Assembly (NCBI GenBank): GCA_963169105.1
Contig: OY720636.1
Coordinates: 107,756,539 to 107,820,538, forward strand
Source of the DNA: Ceriagrion tenellum
Lineage: Eukaryota; Arthropoda; Insecta; Odonata; Coenagrionidae
Reading direction: 5' to 3'
Length of the DNA stretch: 64,000 nucleotides
The translations under genes were made by a program, and so were the position numbers. This document shows, piece by piece, positions 10,519-21,237 of the stretch. Positions within the stretch are counted from its first letter, which is position 1. Each line of letters opens with the position of its first letter. Below the pieces are notes generated by a model. It saw only the letters and a list, made by a program, of their open reading frames with translations, made no database searches and was not told where the DNA came from.

Positions 10519-12940
10519 CGCGTGTCTTGGGGGACAAAGAGTAGCAAGGGGAAAGAAGGGGGATGAAGGGGCGTTTTAGAAAGGTTGGAGGCGGATACGA
10601 GAGTCAGGAAAAAATGGCAAAACCCGCCGACAGAGGGATAATCGGAAGAAACTCGTTACTCTTGACAAAGACTCCCCCTGGGTATGACAAAGGCACTGAG
10701 CATTATGACATCACTTCAATAAACCCCAATAAAGGCAATTTGAACGGGATTTTTCGCTTGTCATAGTTATGGCCATATTTGAACTTTATTAAAAACAAAT
10801 TCGCAGTTTTAGTCGAATGACTCTTATATATACATTTTTTAAACTTATAATGCCTTTTTTGCATATATAAATTCTTGATCCTTCAAGGCCACATGGATTG
10901 TCAGAAGGTTCCATAAATTCATACAGAGCGGCATGTTACAAATACAGTATTTCTGAAGTAGAATTGTTATATTACACTTTACGTATTTTTAATTGTAAAA
11001 CAAAAAATTCAATATAATGACATTGAAAAAGTTACCAAACCTGTCAAACGAAAATAAGGAGAAATATACCTTTGCCGTAAGTATAACAGATTATTATAAG
11101 AGAGTACAAATTCCTTATTTCGCTAATTAACCATTAATTGACCTTTTTTTTAATTTCTGCAAAACCTTTTCGATTATGTAGTTGCTTTGGCAAATAATTA
11201 AAAGTATTTGGTATAATATATTTAATATTTAAAACGCAAAAACTTAGAGATAATGTCTACACTTCCCCATGATGAACAAAATGTACATACCCGAGGCATT
11301 ATCTTGACTAACTCGCTTCAAACCGAACGCTGTGAACGTCATTACAACCTTAGGTATTTTTTGCAAATAATATAAAGGAGAGCAACAAATTTATTCTATT
11401 CATAAAATGAGCGCGTGTCTTGTGGGACAAAGAGCAGCAGGGGAAAGAAAGAGATAGAGGATAAAGGGGAGTTTTAGAAAGGTGGGAGAGGGATACGAGA
11501 ATCAGGGGAAAAGTGGCAAAAGTAGCATTATGACATCACTTTAATAAACTCCAAGCGAGGTAATTTGAACGGAATTTTTCTCTAGCCATCGTAATGGCAA
11601 CATTTGAACTTTATCAAAAACACTTTCGCAGTTTTAAGGATGACTCTGATGTAGAAGTATTAAAGACAAAATCCTAGTGATAATGTCTCCACTACCCCGT
11701 GATTAACAAAATATACATACTCGAGAAAATATTCTGACTTACTCGTTACAAACCGAACTCTAAGAACGTCTTCACAACCTTGGGTATTTTTTTGCAACGA
11801 ATATAAAGGATATCAACAAAGTTATTTCAGTTGTAAAATGCACGCGTCTTGGGGGATAAAGAGCAGCAGGGGAAAGAATGGGAAAGGGGATAAAGGGGTG
11901 TTTTAAAAGGTGGGAGGGGGATACGAGAGTCAGGGAAAAAGTGGCAAAAGTAGCATCATGACATCACTTTAATAAACTCCAATAAAGGTCATTTGAACGG
12001 GATTCATCTCTAGTCATAGTTATGGCCAAATTTGAAATTAATGAAAAAAATTAGCAGTTTTAAGGAGAATAACTCTAATATAGCAATACTAAAGACGCAG
12101 AAACTTAGGAGATGTTGTCTACACTTCCCCGTGATAAACAAAATATACATACTCCGGGCAATATTCTGACTAACTCGTTTCATACCGAATGCTGAGAACG
12201 TCATCACAACCTTGGGTATTTTTTTGCAAAGAATATAAAGGATATAAACAAAGTTATTTCAGTTATAAAATGTGCGCATATCTTGGGGGACTAAGATCGG
12301 CAGGAGAAAAAATGGGATAAAGGATGAAGAGGCGTTTTAGAATGGTGGGAGGGGAATACGAGTCAGGGAAAAAGTGGCAAAAGTAGCATTATGACATCAC
12401 TTCAATAAATCCCCAATAAAGGTCATTTGAACGGGATTCTTCTCTAGTCATAGCAATGGACTCATTTGAACTCAATTAGAAACAATTAGCAATTGTAAAG
12501 AGAATGATTCTGATGTGGTAATATGAAATACGCAATTACTTAGTGATAATGGTTCCACTTTCCCGGGATTAACAAAATATATAGACTCGAGGTTTATTTC
12601 TTACCTAATCGTCACAAACCGAACGCTGAGAACGGTATCACCACCTTAGGTATTTATTTTGCAAACAATATAGAGGAGAGCAGCAAATTTATTTCAGTGA
12701 TAAAGTGAGAAAAATTTTTTAAGCAGTTTTAAAGAGAATGACAATATAGTGATATTAAAGACGCAAAAACTTCGAAAAGACGAGGTCTTCACTTCCCCGT
12801 GATTAACAATATATGCATACTTGAGGCACTATTCTGTCTTATTCGTTTAAAACCGAACGCTGAGAACGTAATAACAACCTTAGGTATTTCTTATCAATGA
12901 ATATAAAGGAGGGCAACAAATGTAATTCATTTATGAAATA
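10519..12940 (+). repeat. Satellite-like tandem array, monomer about 430 bp
   Basis: Five head-to-tail copies of one unit were read. Unit 1 spans 10519-11410 and is expanded by insertions. Unit 2 is 11411-11840, unit 3 11841-12271, unit 4 12272-12709, and unit 5 12710-12940, which lacks its first half. Landmarks recur in the same order in each full unit: GCGCGTGTCTTGGGGGA, then GCAGGGGAAAGAA, GATACGAGAGTCAGG, ATTATGACATCACTT, GTGATTAACAAAATATACA, ACCGAACGCTGAGAACGT, and CAACCTTAGGTATTT. Copies are roughly 80-90% alike by eye. There is no coding function. Array structure suggests unequal crossover or replication slippage. Confidence 0.93.
10831..11212. mobile_element. AT-rich insertion inside the first tandem monomer
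   Basis: Comparison with units 2-5 shows about 385 extra bases in unit 1 between GAATGACTC and the landmark AAACGCAAAAACTTAG. The extra DNA is strongly AT-rich and has TATA-type words at both edges, so a short duplication is possible but not provable. A second extra segment of about 65 bp lies at about 10618-10690 in the same unit. The nature of the insert (MITE, LINE piece) is not recognisable. Confidence 0.6.
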
Positions 12941-13047
12941 ACACAATGTTTGCAGAGCGTTATATTTCTGAAACGTTCAAAGCAACAGAATTCCCTATTT
13001 ATGAAAACGTCTCCTTAGATTACAGAACCAAACAAATTCCACGATAA

Positions 13048-13394
13048 ACGGCTTCCTTGCTCCGGCAAATATCTCGATAAGTTAAGTGACAATTCGCAGG
13101 TAATTTGGAAGGATTGGAAAGCTTAGATCATGGCTTACGGAAGAAGTTTCAGAAAATTGCGACATCATGTTCATACAAGAAATTATTGCAAAAAATTTGC
13201 GGTCAAAATCATCGGACTGCAAAACTACGATAGACAAGTCAATGATCCCAAATGTGGCAGAAACCAGAGCGGAGGAGGTCTGGCTGGATAAGTGCAAATC
13301 TTAGAATGGAGTTCACATTATAAGATCATAACGCTTCGCCAGCAAAAATATAACTACCTTCTTTCTGTTATCGAAAAAACTTGTCACTCCTGTT
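13048..13394. repeat. Dispersed 350-bp repeat, copy 2
   Basis: This is the partner of 3130-3486, starting with CGGCTTCCTTGC and ending with CTTGTCACTCCTGTT. It lacks a dozen bases present in copy 1 around 3207-3220. The plus-strand 54-codon frame is preserved (13130-13291). It lies about 100 bp beyond the tandem array. Confidence 0.8.
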
Positions 13395-15911
13395 TCAGCC
13401 AGAATTTTTCCCTACGGTGGCTTTGATATAGGGCAAAGTGGATTAAGTATTTACTGGGTGCACTTTTAAGTATAGAGTTCAAATACAGAACAAAGATATT
13501 TTGCACGCGACAGTATACAAATATGAATTTTGCAAGCGTGGATGTTAGTTGATAAATAATCTGAGGTAGGAGAAGGAAGAGGACTATCAGAAGACATTTT
13601 AAACAGCATAAAAGATAGGTAAACTATGAAGAGGTGAAAACAAAAAAGGGTAAAGTAAGATATATATCGGGCGACAACTGAACTGGAGAGGAGTTCCAAA
13701 TAATCCACAGTACAGATTAGTTGAATTGAGAGTAATGCCAATAGTATTACTAATTATACTTTAGGCATAATATCTCTCATCTAACTTCTCACAAATGCCT
13801 ATCGTTTAATTGTAATGTAGTTATCCCTCACATTGGTAATACACATAAGAAAAAGCACAAATTGTTACTTTCTATGAGGAACGGCTGAAAATCGGAAAGG
13901 GAGCATACTGCGTTATAAGAGTTTTTCCTGCGAGCCACCAGTTTTTCCTACGAGCCAGTAAGATAACAGCAAATAAACTCAATTCACAACATCAATTTTT
14001 ATCAGCCTCATTGCGAGAAAACTATAGCACGAGAGGAAGGCAGAGGCGATCAACCACGTACAACAGTAAGGGCTGAGGGATCTCCACTGGAATAAGAGGT
14101 TAACACATCAATTTATACCCACAGCCTTGTGCGACATGCTTTTTACGATGATCAACCAAAGCCCTGGGAGTTCCACCAAAGATTAAAAATACTCATTCTA
14201 TTCACAAGGCACACTGTATTATAATAGGACTTTCTCCGACCATATGAACTCCGAAGATAATTGGAAACCGGGACGTGGTCGCACTCAGGTGGAGCCCAAA
14301 GGGGTCCAGATAAAATACCCCACTCACCCACTCCGACCGTCCACCACCCCCACCATTCTCCGAACGCCGCCCATCCCGCCCCCCTCAGCCTCTCCCCCCC
14401 GCCCACGAGGAAACTCCTTGGGCTCCGCTTCGACGTCTTGACGACGTTTTTGGTCTGCGATCGATCTCTATTTTAATAATTCGTGGCAACAAGTAGAAGG
14501 AGGGTGTTGAGTCATTCAACAAGAGCGGTGGAGGAGAAAGGGGCGGGGGCGGGGTGTGGAAGGAGGATGGGGAAAGAGAAGAAGCGAATGACCTGGGGAA
14601 GTCATACGAAGGCTTTTGCGCCCAACCCCTCCGCATACGGCAACTCTCATATGTTACCCTCTCGACCTCCTTCCCGGCGCACGTAAACGCGGGGGAGGAA
14701 GCGATCGCAGACGGAACAGGCAAGAGCGCACGGAATCGCATGGCCGTCTCTTCGGCTCACGACGAGGATGGAAAAAAAACAATGACAGAAACCCGCGCAC
14801 GATCCTCGTGCTTGTCCCGTAGCACACAAATCGACCACGGATATCGATTAGTTTCTTTCATGGGCGGGGAAAACCCCTTGACTGGCGGACGAGTTGCGGT
14901 GAGTGACACGAGGCACGCCACCTAATATTAAGTTCGCGATCCAGAGTGCCACCAACTCTGGTATAAGGGTGTGTTCTCAACTCTAAAGCGCTTCGGCTCC
15001 ATGGAAACCACGTGAGGAACCAAAGGAGGTTCTTTGGGGTACAAGAGGCACGCGAAACACCTGGAAACTCCACATTACATTTTATTTAGCCCGTTTCATA
15101 TGGGGCACGAAATGCTCAAATTTAACACAGCATATTTTCTGTATCTGAATAGGAGCAGGGGCTATTTTGCCATCTCGCGTTCATGCGTCCTCGCACGCGT
15201 TCTTGCAATTCACCGATTTACACGACGTAATTTCAAAATGCACGTAAGTATGCGCACACATCAGATTGAGCAATTACGTTCCCCGTAAAAAAACCGGCCT
15301 TAAAGTCATCTACCTAAGCCTAAGGGTAGGTTATAATTAAAGGCAAAGAAAATCCTCCATAAATCAAAAAGCGCAGACCCATATCTGCCTACATAATTTC
15401 CGTCTTTGTCTCAGCATACGTAGTAGCAGTCTCTTACACCTTTCTTTAGGATGCCTAGTCCAGCACCACACCATAAGTTTTTGGAATGGAGAATTTTTGA
15501 AACAAAAACGTAACCTTATCCTTTTCCCCGAAAGTAAATTAAGGTAATTAAATGAAACACTAAGAAAATCAACATCAAATAGTTATTACCAGATTTCAAC
15601 GCATTGTATCATAACCACTTGACATGAAATTGACACCAAGCGTTCATACTGGTGGTCATTTCATTTTTTGTGTAATCTAAAATTGTGCAATCTCAAGCAA
15701 TGACGATTAGGTATCGCTGAAACAGCTTTACATTTCACACGCATAGTAAGAGTATTTCCGCGAAAACAACTATATATTATTTGTGAATTGGTGATACACC
15801 AAATGAATGTGTTTCGATAACAACACAAATATATTTCAGATAACATTAAATCTAAACAGCTTTCGTTTGTAAGAGAGTGTATTGGCTCAATCTTTGTGGA
15901 GCCTATGGATT
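13395..15911. other. Unassigned stretch with GC-rich core
   Basis: No gene was recognised. A short direct duplication (TTTTTCCTGCGAGCCACCAG, then TTTTTCCTACGAGCCAG) lies at 13923-13961. About 14250-14930 is GC- and CpG-rich, with open frames in many phases on both strands and low-complexity proline, serine and arginine translations. This fits a CpG-dense, possibly promoter-proximal segment better than a coding exon. 15080-15911 is AT-rich. Confidence 0.45.
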
Positions 15912-16183
15912 TTCATATTTGAAAATAAGCACTTGTACAAATTCCACACTTCTATTATCGTCACCGACCATGGTTTCAGCACAATATGCCATCATCAGGG
16001 TACATGTACCCTAATGATAGCATGGACTAGGCATGATGGGATGTGCCGAAATGCGTGCAGGATAGCATAATATGGTACATCAGGGTACATGTACCCTGAT
16101 GATGGCATAATGTGCTGAAACCATGATGAGTTACGAAAATAAAATTGTGGAATTTATACAAGTGTTTATTTTCACATATGAAA
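15912..16183. mobile_element. Foldback (long inverted repeat) element
   Basis: The left arm (15912-16012) starts TTCATATTTGAAAATAAGCA and runs through ACTTGTACAAATTCCACA and CATGGTTTCAGCACAATATG to CATCAGGGTACATGTACCCT. The right arm (about 16078-16183) is its inverted copy, ending in TGTTTATTTTCACATATGAA. Arm identity is roughly 85%. The innermost GGGTACATGTACCC is itself palindromic and occurs in both arms. No open frame was seen. RNA from this site would fold into a hairpin of about 100 bp. It is related in layout to the element at 58.4 kb. Confidence 0.88.
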
Positions 16184-17521
16184 GCTTTCAATTTGACTAA
16201 CTTGCACCACCCGTTCTCAACGATGACAGTCCCTCATTTTTAACTCCCTTTACGCTCCAACGGTGAGAAGCCGAACTGGTCCAATGAGTAAAGCTCAGTC
16301 TGTTATCAGAATATCTGGGGTTATAATTCAAGCAATGCTTCTCGACACGCCCAGCTAAACCCGTGCGACACGGTTTTCTGGGCTCTATATCCTTTCATGA
16401 AATCACTCATGATACGGAAAAGAACCAGCAGTCTAAAACTGAAGCGATTGGTTTTTCACCGACAATCAAGTTGAAGAGAATGGTTTATTAAAGCGCTGGA
16501 TCCATGAAGATGTACAGATTTGAGACAATTATAGATGCGGAATAGTAGCCTGTATTTTGAAGGTTATTATAAAGTTCAAGTCACTCCGAAAATCTCGTAA
16601 AGCTTAGGACCCACGCGTTTCGCCACATTACCCCAGCGGGCCTTTCATTTGCCTGAACCGAGATGAAGATGCTTCTGACTACTACGGAAAGAATAACGCA
16701 GAGACTCCCGAAATAAAACCGCAACTTTCCTCTGCTCCGACGTTTGACGCCCAGAAAACAAAGTCCGACCTCATGAATAGCCGAGACCCTGAGAACCGGG
16801 TGCGAGGGGTGAAAACTTCCGCCCGAACGGAGGCGTCCCGCTCCGAGCATTATCAAAATCACGAGCCACGACTCATTATCACATCTTATCATGTTTGCTT
16901 AGACTTAACCCAAAGGGGCAAGTGGCGTTTCCTTTTTCCCCTCCCCGAGAGAAGAAGGAGACGGGGAGGAATTACACATTCAAATCCGGAAAGGGGTCAC
17001 AATGGCCTGGGCGCGTATAAAAAAAGAGTCACAAAGAGGACGGTCGGAAGAAGGGGAGGGGGGTGACAGTGAAAGGACGACATGGAAATGGTGCGGGTAT
17101 GGGAGAAGGAGGAGGTCAATGCACTAGGCGGCCGACCGCAGGAAATCCGCCGAGGCAGCGGGTTTACGTGTGTGTGTGTAAGAGAGAGGCTAGTTTATGG
17201 GAAAAAAATTAACACCAAGTTAAAATCTACATCTGCACGTTACCCCGCGAGCTGCTGTGAGGGGACTTTTGGCACGGGATGCGGGGAAAACAGCCATGAA
17301 AAAGGGAGGGAATAGGAAAAAGGAATGGGGACGACGGTGAATTGTATATGAAAGAAATGCGTTAGTGTCACCTATTAGGGCTCAAATGTTGACTCGGAAA
17401 ATGATGAGACATTAGAAATTTAAAAAAATAAAACGAATCGACGCAGCTAACCGCACCTTCTTCTCCCTACTCTCAATCATACAATATAGAAATGTGCACT
17501 GTAAAACCAAGATTCGGTTAT
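16184..17521. other. Unassigned stretch, GC-rich in its second half
   Basis: No gene was recognised. About 16590-17330 is GC/CpG-enriched and purine-rich on the plus strand, with a GT microsatellite at 17168-17179 followed by AGAGAGAG. Open frames here show no motif. Confidence 0.45.
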
Positions 17522-17988
17522 AAAAAACACTCATCCGTGCAGCACTGTCTTACAGCTGTGAATCTTGGACAATGACAGTCAAATCTGCGGAGTTGTTGGA
17601 CAGATTTGAGAGAAAACTGCGTACTACGGAGAATATACGGGCCTGTGAACATATAAGGAGCAAGGAGAATCCGGTATAACAGCGAAATATATAGCCTGTA
17701 TAAAGAAGCCAGCATTTCCACCTACTGCAAACTAAAGAGACCCAAATGGGCAGGACATATCCTGCGGATGCCGGAGGAGAGGGCGGCTAAGAGAGTGTTC
17801 ACTGGGCAAATGGGAGGGAAGAGACCGGTGGGAAAACCCAGAGCTCAGGTGGGAAGATAACGTCAGCAAGGATGCACATGAACTGCTTGGGATGAGGAAT
17901 TGAAGAAGAGTGGAAGAGGATAGAGAGGAATGGGGGAAGAAAATTGAGGAGACCAAGGCCCGATTTGGGATGTAGCGCCATCGAAGAA
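17522..17988 (+). pseudogene. LINE reverse-transcriptase C-terminal remnant
   Basis: This is the degraded 3' coding end of a non-LTR retrotransposon. The first frame reads KTLIRAALSYSCESWTMTVK followed by a FERK segment. It matches the KT.IRP.L.YG.E.WT..K...L..FERK pattern after the RT domain. A stop at about 17678-17680 and a frameshift follow. A second frame then gives RYNSEIYSLYKEASISTYCK, KLKRPKWAGHILRMPEERAA and KRVFTGQMGGKRPVGKPR, the classic IK..R..W.GH..RM....AKRVF...G.R..GRPR block. Further shifted pieces (ELLGMRNW- and RFGM-like) reach 17988. Multiple stops and shifts make it non-functional. The RT core is absent. Family is probably Jockey/R1/RTE-like. Confidence 0.88.
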
Positions 17989-18935
17989 GTGCCTCGCTCT
18001 GTTTTTGTAACAGTCAATAATCGCGCATTAATTGGAACTTTGTACCCATCGGTTCGGAATTGTATCTCTTATTTCGTCAACTCAATCAGTCCTATAACTA
18101 CAGAACGGGGTTTAAATAATGCAGGGTAAAATATTGCTAAAATAAATACTGTGACACGGATAAAACCCTGGCAAATATATGTTTAAACAGTGGGCACACC
18201 CAGGCGCCTGAGATGTTGGGTCGAATAGAGATGATGTTCGGTCAAACATATTGGTATCGTACAAAATTTGGTTACCTCACTGAACATTTAAGTCTTGGTA
18301 AGGCTACATCATCCACGTATCGATAAGAATTTTCCGTTGTTGTAAATGAGTATTAAAGCGACTGGCAGTGAGGAAAATTTTGCTTTCCCCTCATTACGTT
18401 CTCTTACCACAACCCACACGACCATTCAACAAATGGAAGACGATAGGCGCGGGGACAAAGACTATATCAAAGGCGAACTCAAGCTATTTTGCACGTTATT
18501 TCAAGTACTATCAAATCCTCCTGGAGTATTTCAGATTAATTTTTCGTAATTTCACGTATGACTAATCCCTAAAATAGTTTTTGTCGCTTAAAAAAAATAA
18601 AATTCATGCAAAGCTGTTGAATTGAAGTCACTATGGCTGAAAAAGCTCTGTAAACTCAATCGTTCACATAGTGTAATTATTTCCTGAAAAGAGCCCAAAT
18701 GAAGTAGCTTCGGAGCGTTTTATTTCGCCAGCAGGGCCTTGTTGTTTAACGAAGCGCACTCAAAAATGCGAGCGTTGAATAATGAAACAGGAAGCTAAAA
18801 GGGTAGGGTGAGCCTTCTCCGGGTGGAACATGGGACAGCATGAAACGCCGGATATCGTTCACGATATCCCATATTTTGTTCATGCATCATTGCTTTAGGA
18901 CCTCAAGGGATATTTGATTTTTTTGTTAAGGGGTG
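17989..18935. other. Unassigned stretch
   Basis: No gene, tRNA-like block or inverted repeat was recognised. It is mostly AT-leaning. Two overlapping frames of 65-67 codons at 18346-18565 have no motif. Confidence 0.5.
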
Positions 18936-18992
18936 AGGTTCGTTTGTGTAATCCCAGGAGTACAGGTTCAAACCCCTGGGGGACGGGAATCC
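18936..18992 (+). mobile_element. tRNA-like SINE head (fragment)
   Basis: Plus-strand GGGTGAGGTTCGTTTGTG is followed by CCAGGAGTACAGGTTCAAAC and CCCTGGGGG. The B box (GGTTCAAACCC) sits in a perfect T-arm-like hairpin CCAGG...CCTGG. The A-box region is poor. It is probably a tRNA-derived SINE or pseudo-tRNA piece. Confidence 0.4.
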
Positions 18993-19934
18993 GCAGAAAT
19001 ATATCAGCTACTTCCGGAATTCGAATCAACCAAAAAGAGCCCTTCAGACCTGAAGACACCAACAGAGTGCTAGGATGGCTGGCAAAACTACCGTCGCTAA
19101 GGGACACTAAGCATAGGAACGTCTAACAGCAGATTCTCATCTTTTGACATTCGGTATTTTCGATCCCCTCTAGAATACTATTCGGAGATCACTTCAAGTT
19201 CAGTACTCTGTCCGTCGAATGGGACGTAACAATGTTGTCCTCACGGAGCTTTCCATCATAAGTAGGCAATATCGACTCCACTTTTTTCTCCACCTCTCCT
19301 TCATTCTCAAAGCCATTGGTGTCTTCCTTTTATCCTTTTATCTCCCAACCTAATCCTAAATGGGACAAATTACCACAGCAGTCCATCGCCTCCCCATAAC
19401 CATCACTTTTATGCGCAATATTACGCATCATGCGATCTATATACAACGCAATGCTCGAAAGACCCGATATTTATGAACCATTGAAATGCTTTACGAAGCC
19501 ACTAATCAACACATTAAGGTATCTGTTTGCTGTGTAAATTTCACATGATGCAATATATGAAGAGGTGAAAGGTGAAACATGAGGTGAAATAATTCAGTAC
19601 ACAATATAGGCATACATAATATATGACATGCCATTTTGTACGAAATGGAAATTCAATGAAACGCATTCCGATCTAATTGCGAAACACTGTCTGCAATATC
19701 CGTTACTCTTAATGCATTAACATCAAATATTGAGACATACGACGACGCAACACATCGTTTAGCGATGAAAATGTGATGGACGGCCGTATACAATGGAAAG
19801 GCGATTTAAAGTAATATGCAATATAATGCGACGAGATGCGATTCATTTTTCATTCATGATTTTTGAGATGTGATATGAGAATGCATCAAAAGTAGAAAAG
19901 TGTCATTAAACCTTACCATTAGCAACATTTTGTG
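18993..19934. other. Unassigned stretch
   Basis: No gene was recognised. 19230-19420 is pyrimidine-leaning, and 19440-19930 is AT-rich with many ATG/CAT words but no repeat I could define. Confidence 0.5.
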
Positions 19935-20095
19935 ATAGGCAATACTTCATTACGGGGTATTAATCTGAGAATCTATAGTTAATAGTGAAACAAATTTCAA
20001 CCTTTACTCGAAAAATAGGCAATACTTCATTACGGGGTATTAATCTGAGAATCTATAGTTAATAGTGAAACAAATTTCAACCTTTACTCGAAAAA
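19935..20095 (+). repeat. Perfect 80-bp tandem duplication
   Basis: The unit at 19935-20014 (ATAGGCAATACTTCATTACG ... TTTACTCGAAAA) is repeated without a mismatch at 20015-20094. Two identical copies in otherwise diverged DNA indicate a very recent tandem duplication. If the read depth disagrees, it could be an assembly artefact. Confidence 0.95.
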
Positions 20096-20581
20096 CAATA
20101 TGAAATTGTACGAGACGTATTAAGAATGCGTTGGTGGGTACTTATAAGCAATAACATACATTAACACCGGGATTGATATTCCTCCATTGTACCAGCACAT
20201 TAGATATCACAGAGCAATTTTCAAACTCCATTATTGTATTACCATAATAGTCGTACATCTATTACCGTTGTTACTGATTGCGCTCGCCGTGCGTTGCTGA
20301 TGATTCGAAGGCGGGTCGAAAGGAAATTGAATCCCGCACGCCTGAAAGGATGAAAAGGTTACCTCATCGAAATTCTTGACAGGTAGTGGAAAAATGTGCG
20401 GATTTGGATGTTCGTGGACAGCCGTGCATGTGTGAGGAAAACGCGAGGCCAGGTATCGATCGGACATGTCGACTCTTCGTCACAAAATTTCCACGGCACG
20501 AAACTAAACGGGGTGAACCCAAAATATTTCCCACAAATATGATGGAGAAATAAGGGCAGAGGGCAAGAGGCGTCTTGTCTA

Positions 20582-20589
20582 CGTCCTAC
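20582..20589. repeat. hAT target-site duplication, left copy
   Basis: CGTCCTAC directly precedes the left end of the hAT element and is repeated at 21230-21237 directly after its right end. Eight base pairs is the size made by hAT transposases. Confidence 0.9.
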
Positions 20590-21229
20590 TAGTGATGGAA
20601 TAATGTCGGTCAAAATCGATTTTTCGAGCAATCGATTTTTAATCGAAATGGAAAGCTCGACTTTTCAACAAAAATCGAAATTTGAACCGAAAGATCGATT
20701 AATAGAAAAAATTGACGGTTCTTTTTTGAAAAAAATACAGTTGGTACAAAAACATGTTTATTATTCATTCGAAAAACACTCATAATACATATTTGAATAG
20801 TAAAAAAAATCCCTAAAAATCTACTTAGAATACATCCTTGAATTATTAGTAGTAAAAATTTACAAATGCACGCACATTAAAGTTTGGGCATCACCGCTTG
20901 GAACCATTCGGCATCACTAAAATTTTTGAAGAAAGATCAACTGATTGAGATGCTTTCTTGATGATCTAGGGCCTTTCCAATTTTACCGGCCTTAGAGAAA
21001 AGTCTTTCACGTGGGACGGATGACGTTATCATACTCAGCACTCTGATCGCGAAACGGTACGAGAGTAATCGGTATGGTATGCTGAGATCAAACGAAATTG
21101 TCAAGATCGAAGTTGAAAAATCGAGTTTGGATCGAAACTCGAAGATCATGGCTCGATCTCGATTTCCTCGATCTTTGACTATTGAAATTCGATTTTCGAT
21201 TTAAATCGAAATCGATTTTTCCATCACTA
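20590..21229. mobile_element. Non-autonomous hAT DNA transposon (640 bp)
   Basis: Ends are TAGTGATGGAA at 20590-20600 and its inverted copy TTCCATCACTA at 21219-21229, a short hAT-type terminal inverted repeat. Both sides carry the 8-bp duplication CGTCCTAC. Just inside the ends, ATCGATTTT-type words occur several times in both orientations, as expected for subterminal transposase-binding repeats. The interior carries a minus-strand remnant of the hAT C-terminal dimerisation domain. At 640 bp it is far shorter than autonomous hAT elements (typically 2.5-5 kb), so it is an internally deleted copy. The perfect duplication implies a fairly young insertion or fortunate preservation. Confidence 0.93.
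20937..21149 (-). pseudogene. hAT transposase C-terminal (dimerisation) fragment
   Basis: A 70-codon minus-strand frame inside the hAT element encodes RFAIRVLSMITSSVPRERLF followed by SKAGKI. This matches the conserved hAT dimerisation core (...A..SVPSER.FS.AG.I...) found in transposases and domesticated ZBED-type proteins. The usual SER is RER here. Only residues about 32-60 fit the domain. The rest, at both ends, is out of register or deleted. The catalytic RNase H-like core, BED zinc finger and start codon region are absent, so no protein function is expected. It is useful as evidence that the surrounding 640-bp element descends from an autonomous hAT. Confidence 0.85.
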
Positions 21230-21237
21230 CGTCCTAC
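21230..21237. repeat. hAT target-site duplication, right copy
   Basis: CGTCCTAC is identical to 20582-20589, immediately outside the right terminal inverted repeat. Confidence 0.9.

Noticed and set aside
10519..12940. CRISPR-like array
   Set aside because: Repeat units are about 430 bp and contiguous, with no short repeats or unique spacers, and the DNA is eukaryotic in character.
14152..14925. Cluster of 60-123-codon frames on both strands
   Set aside because: All phases are open because stops are rare in GC-rich DNA. No frame stands out and no splice-site arrangement was convincing.
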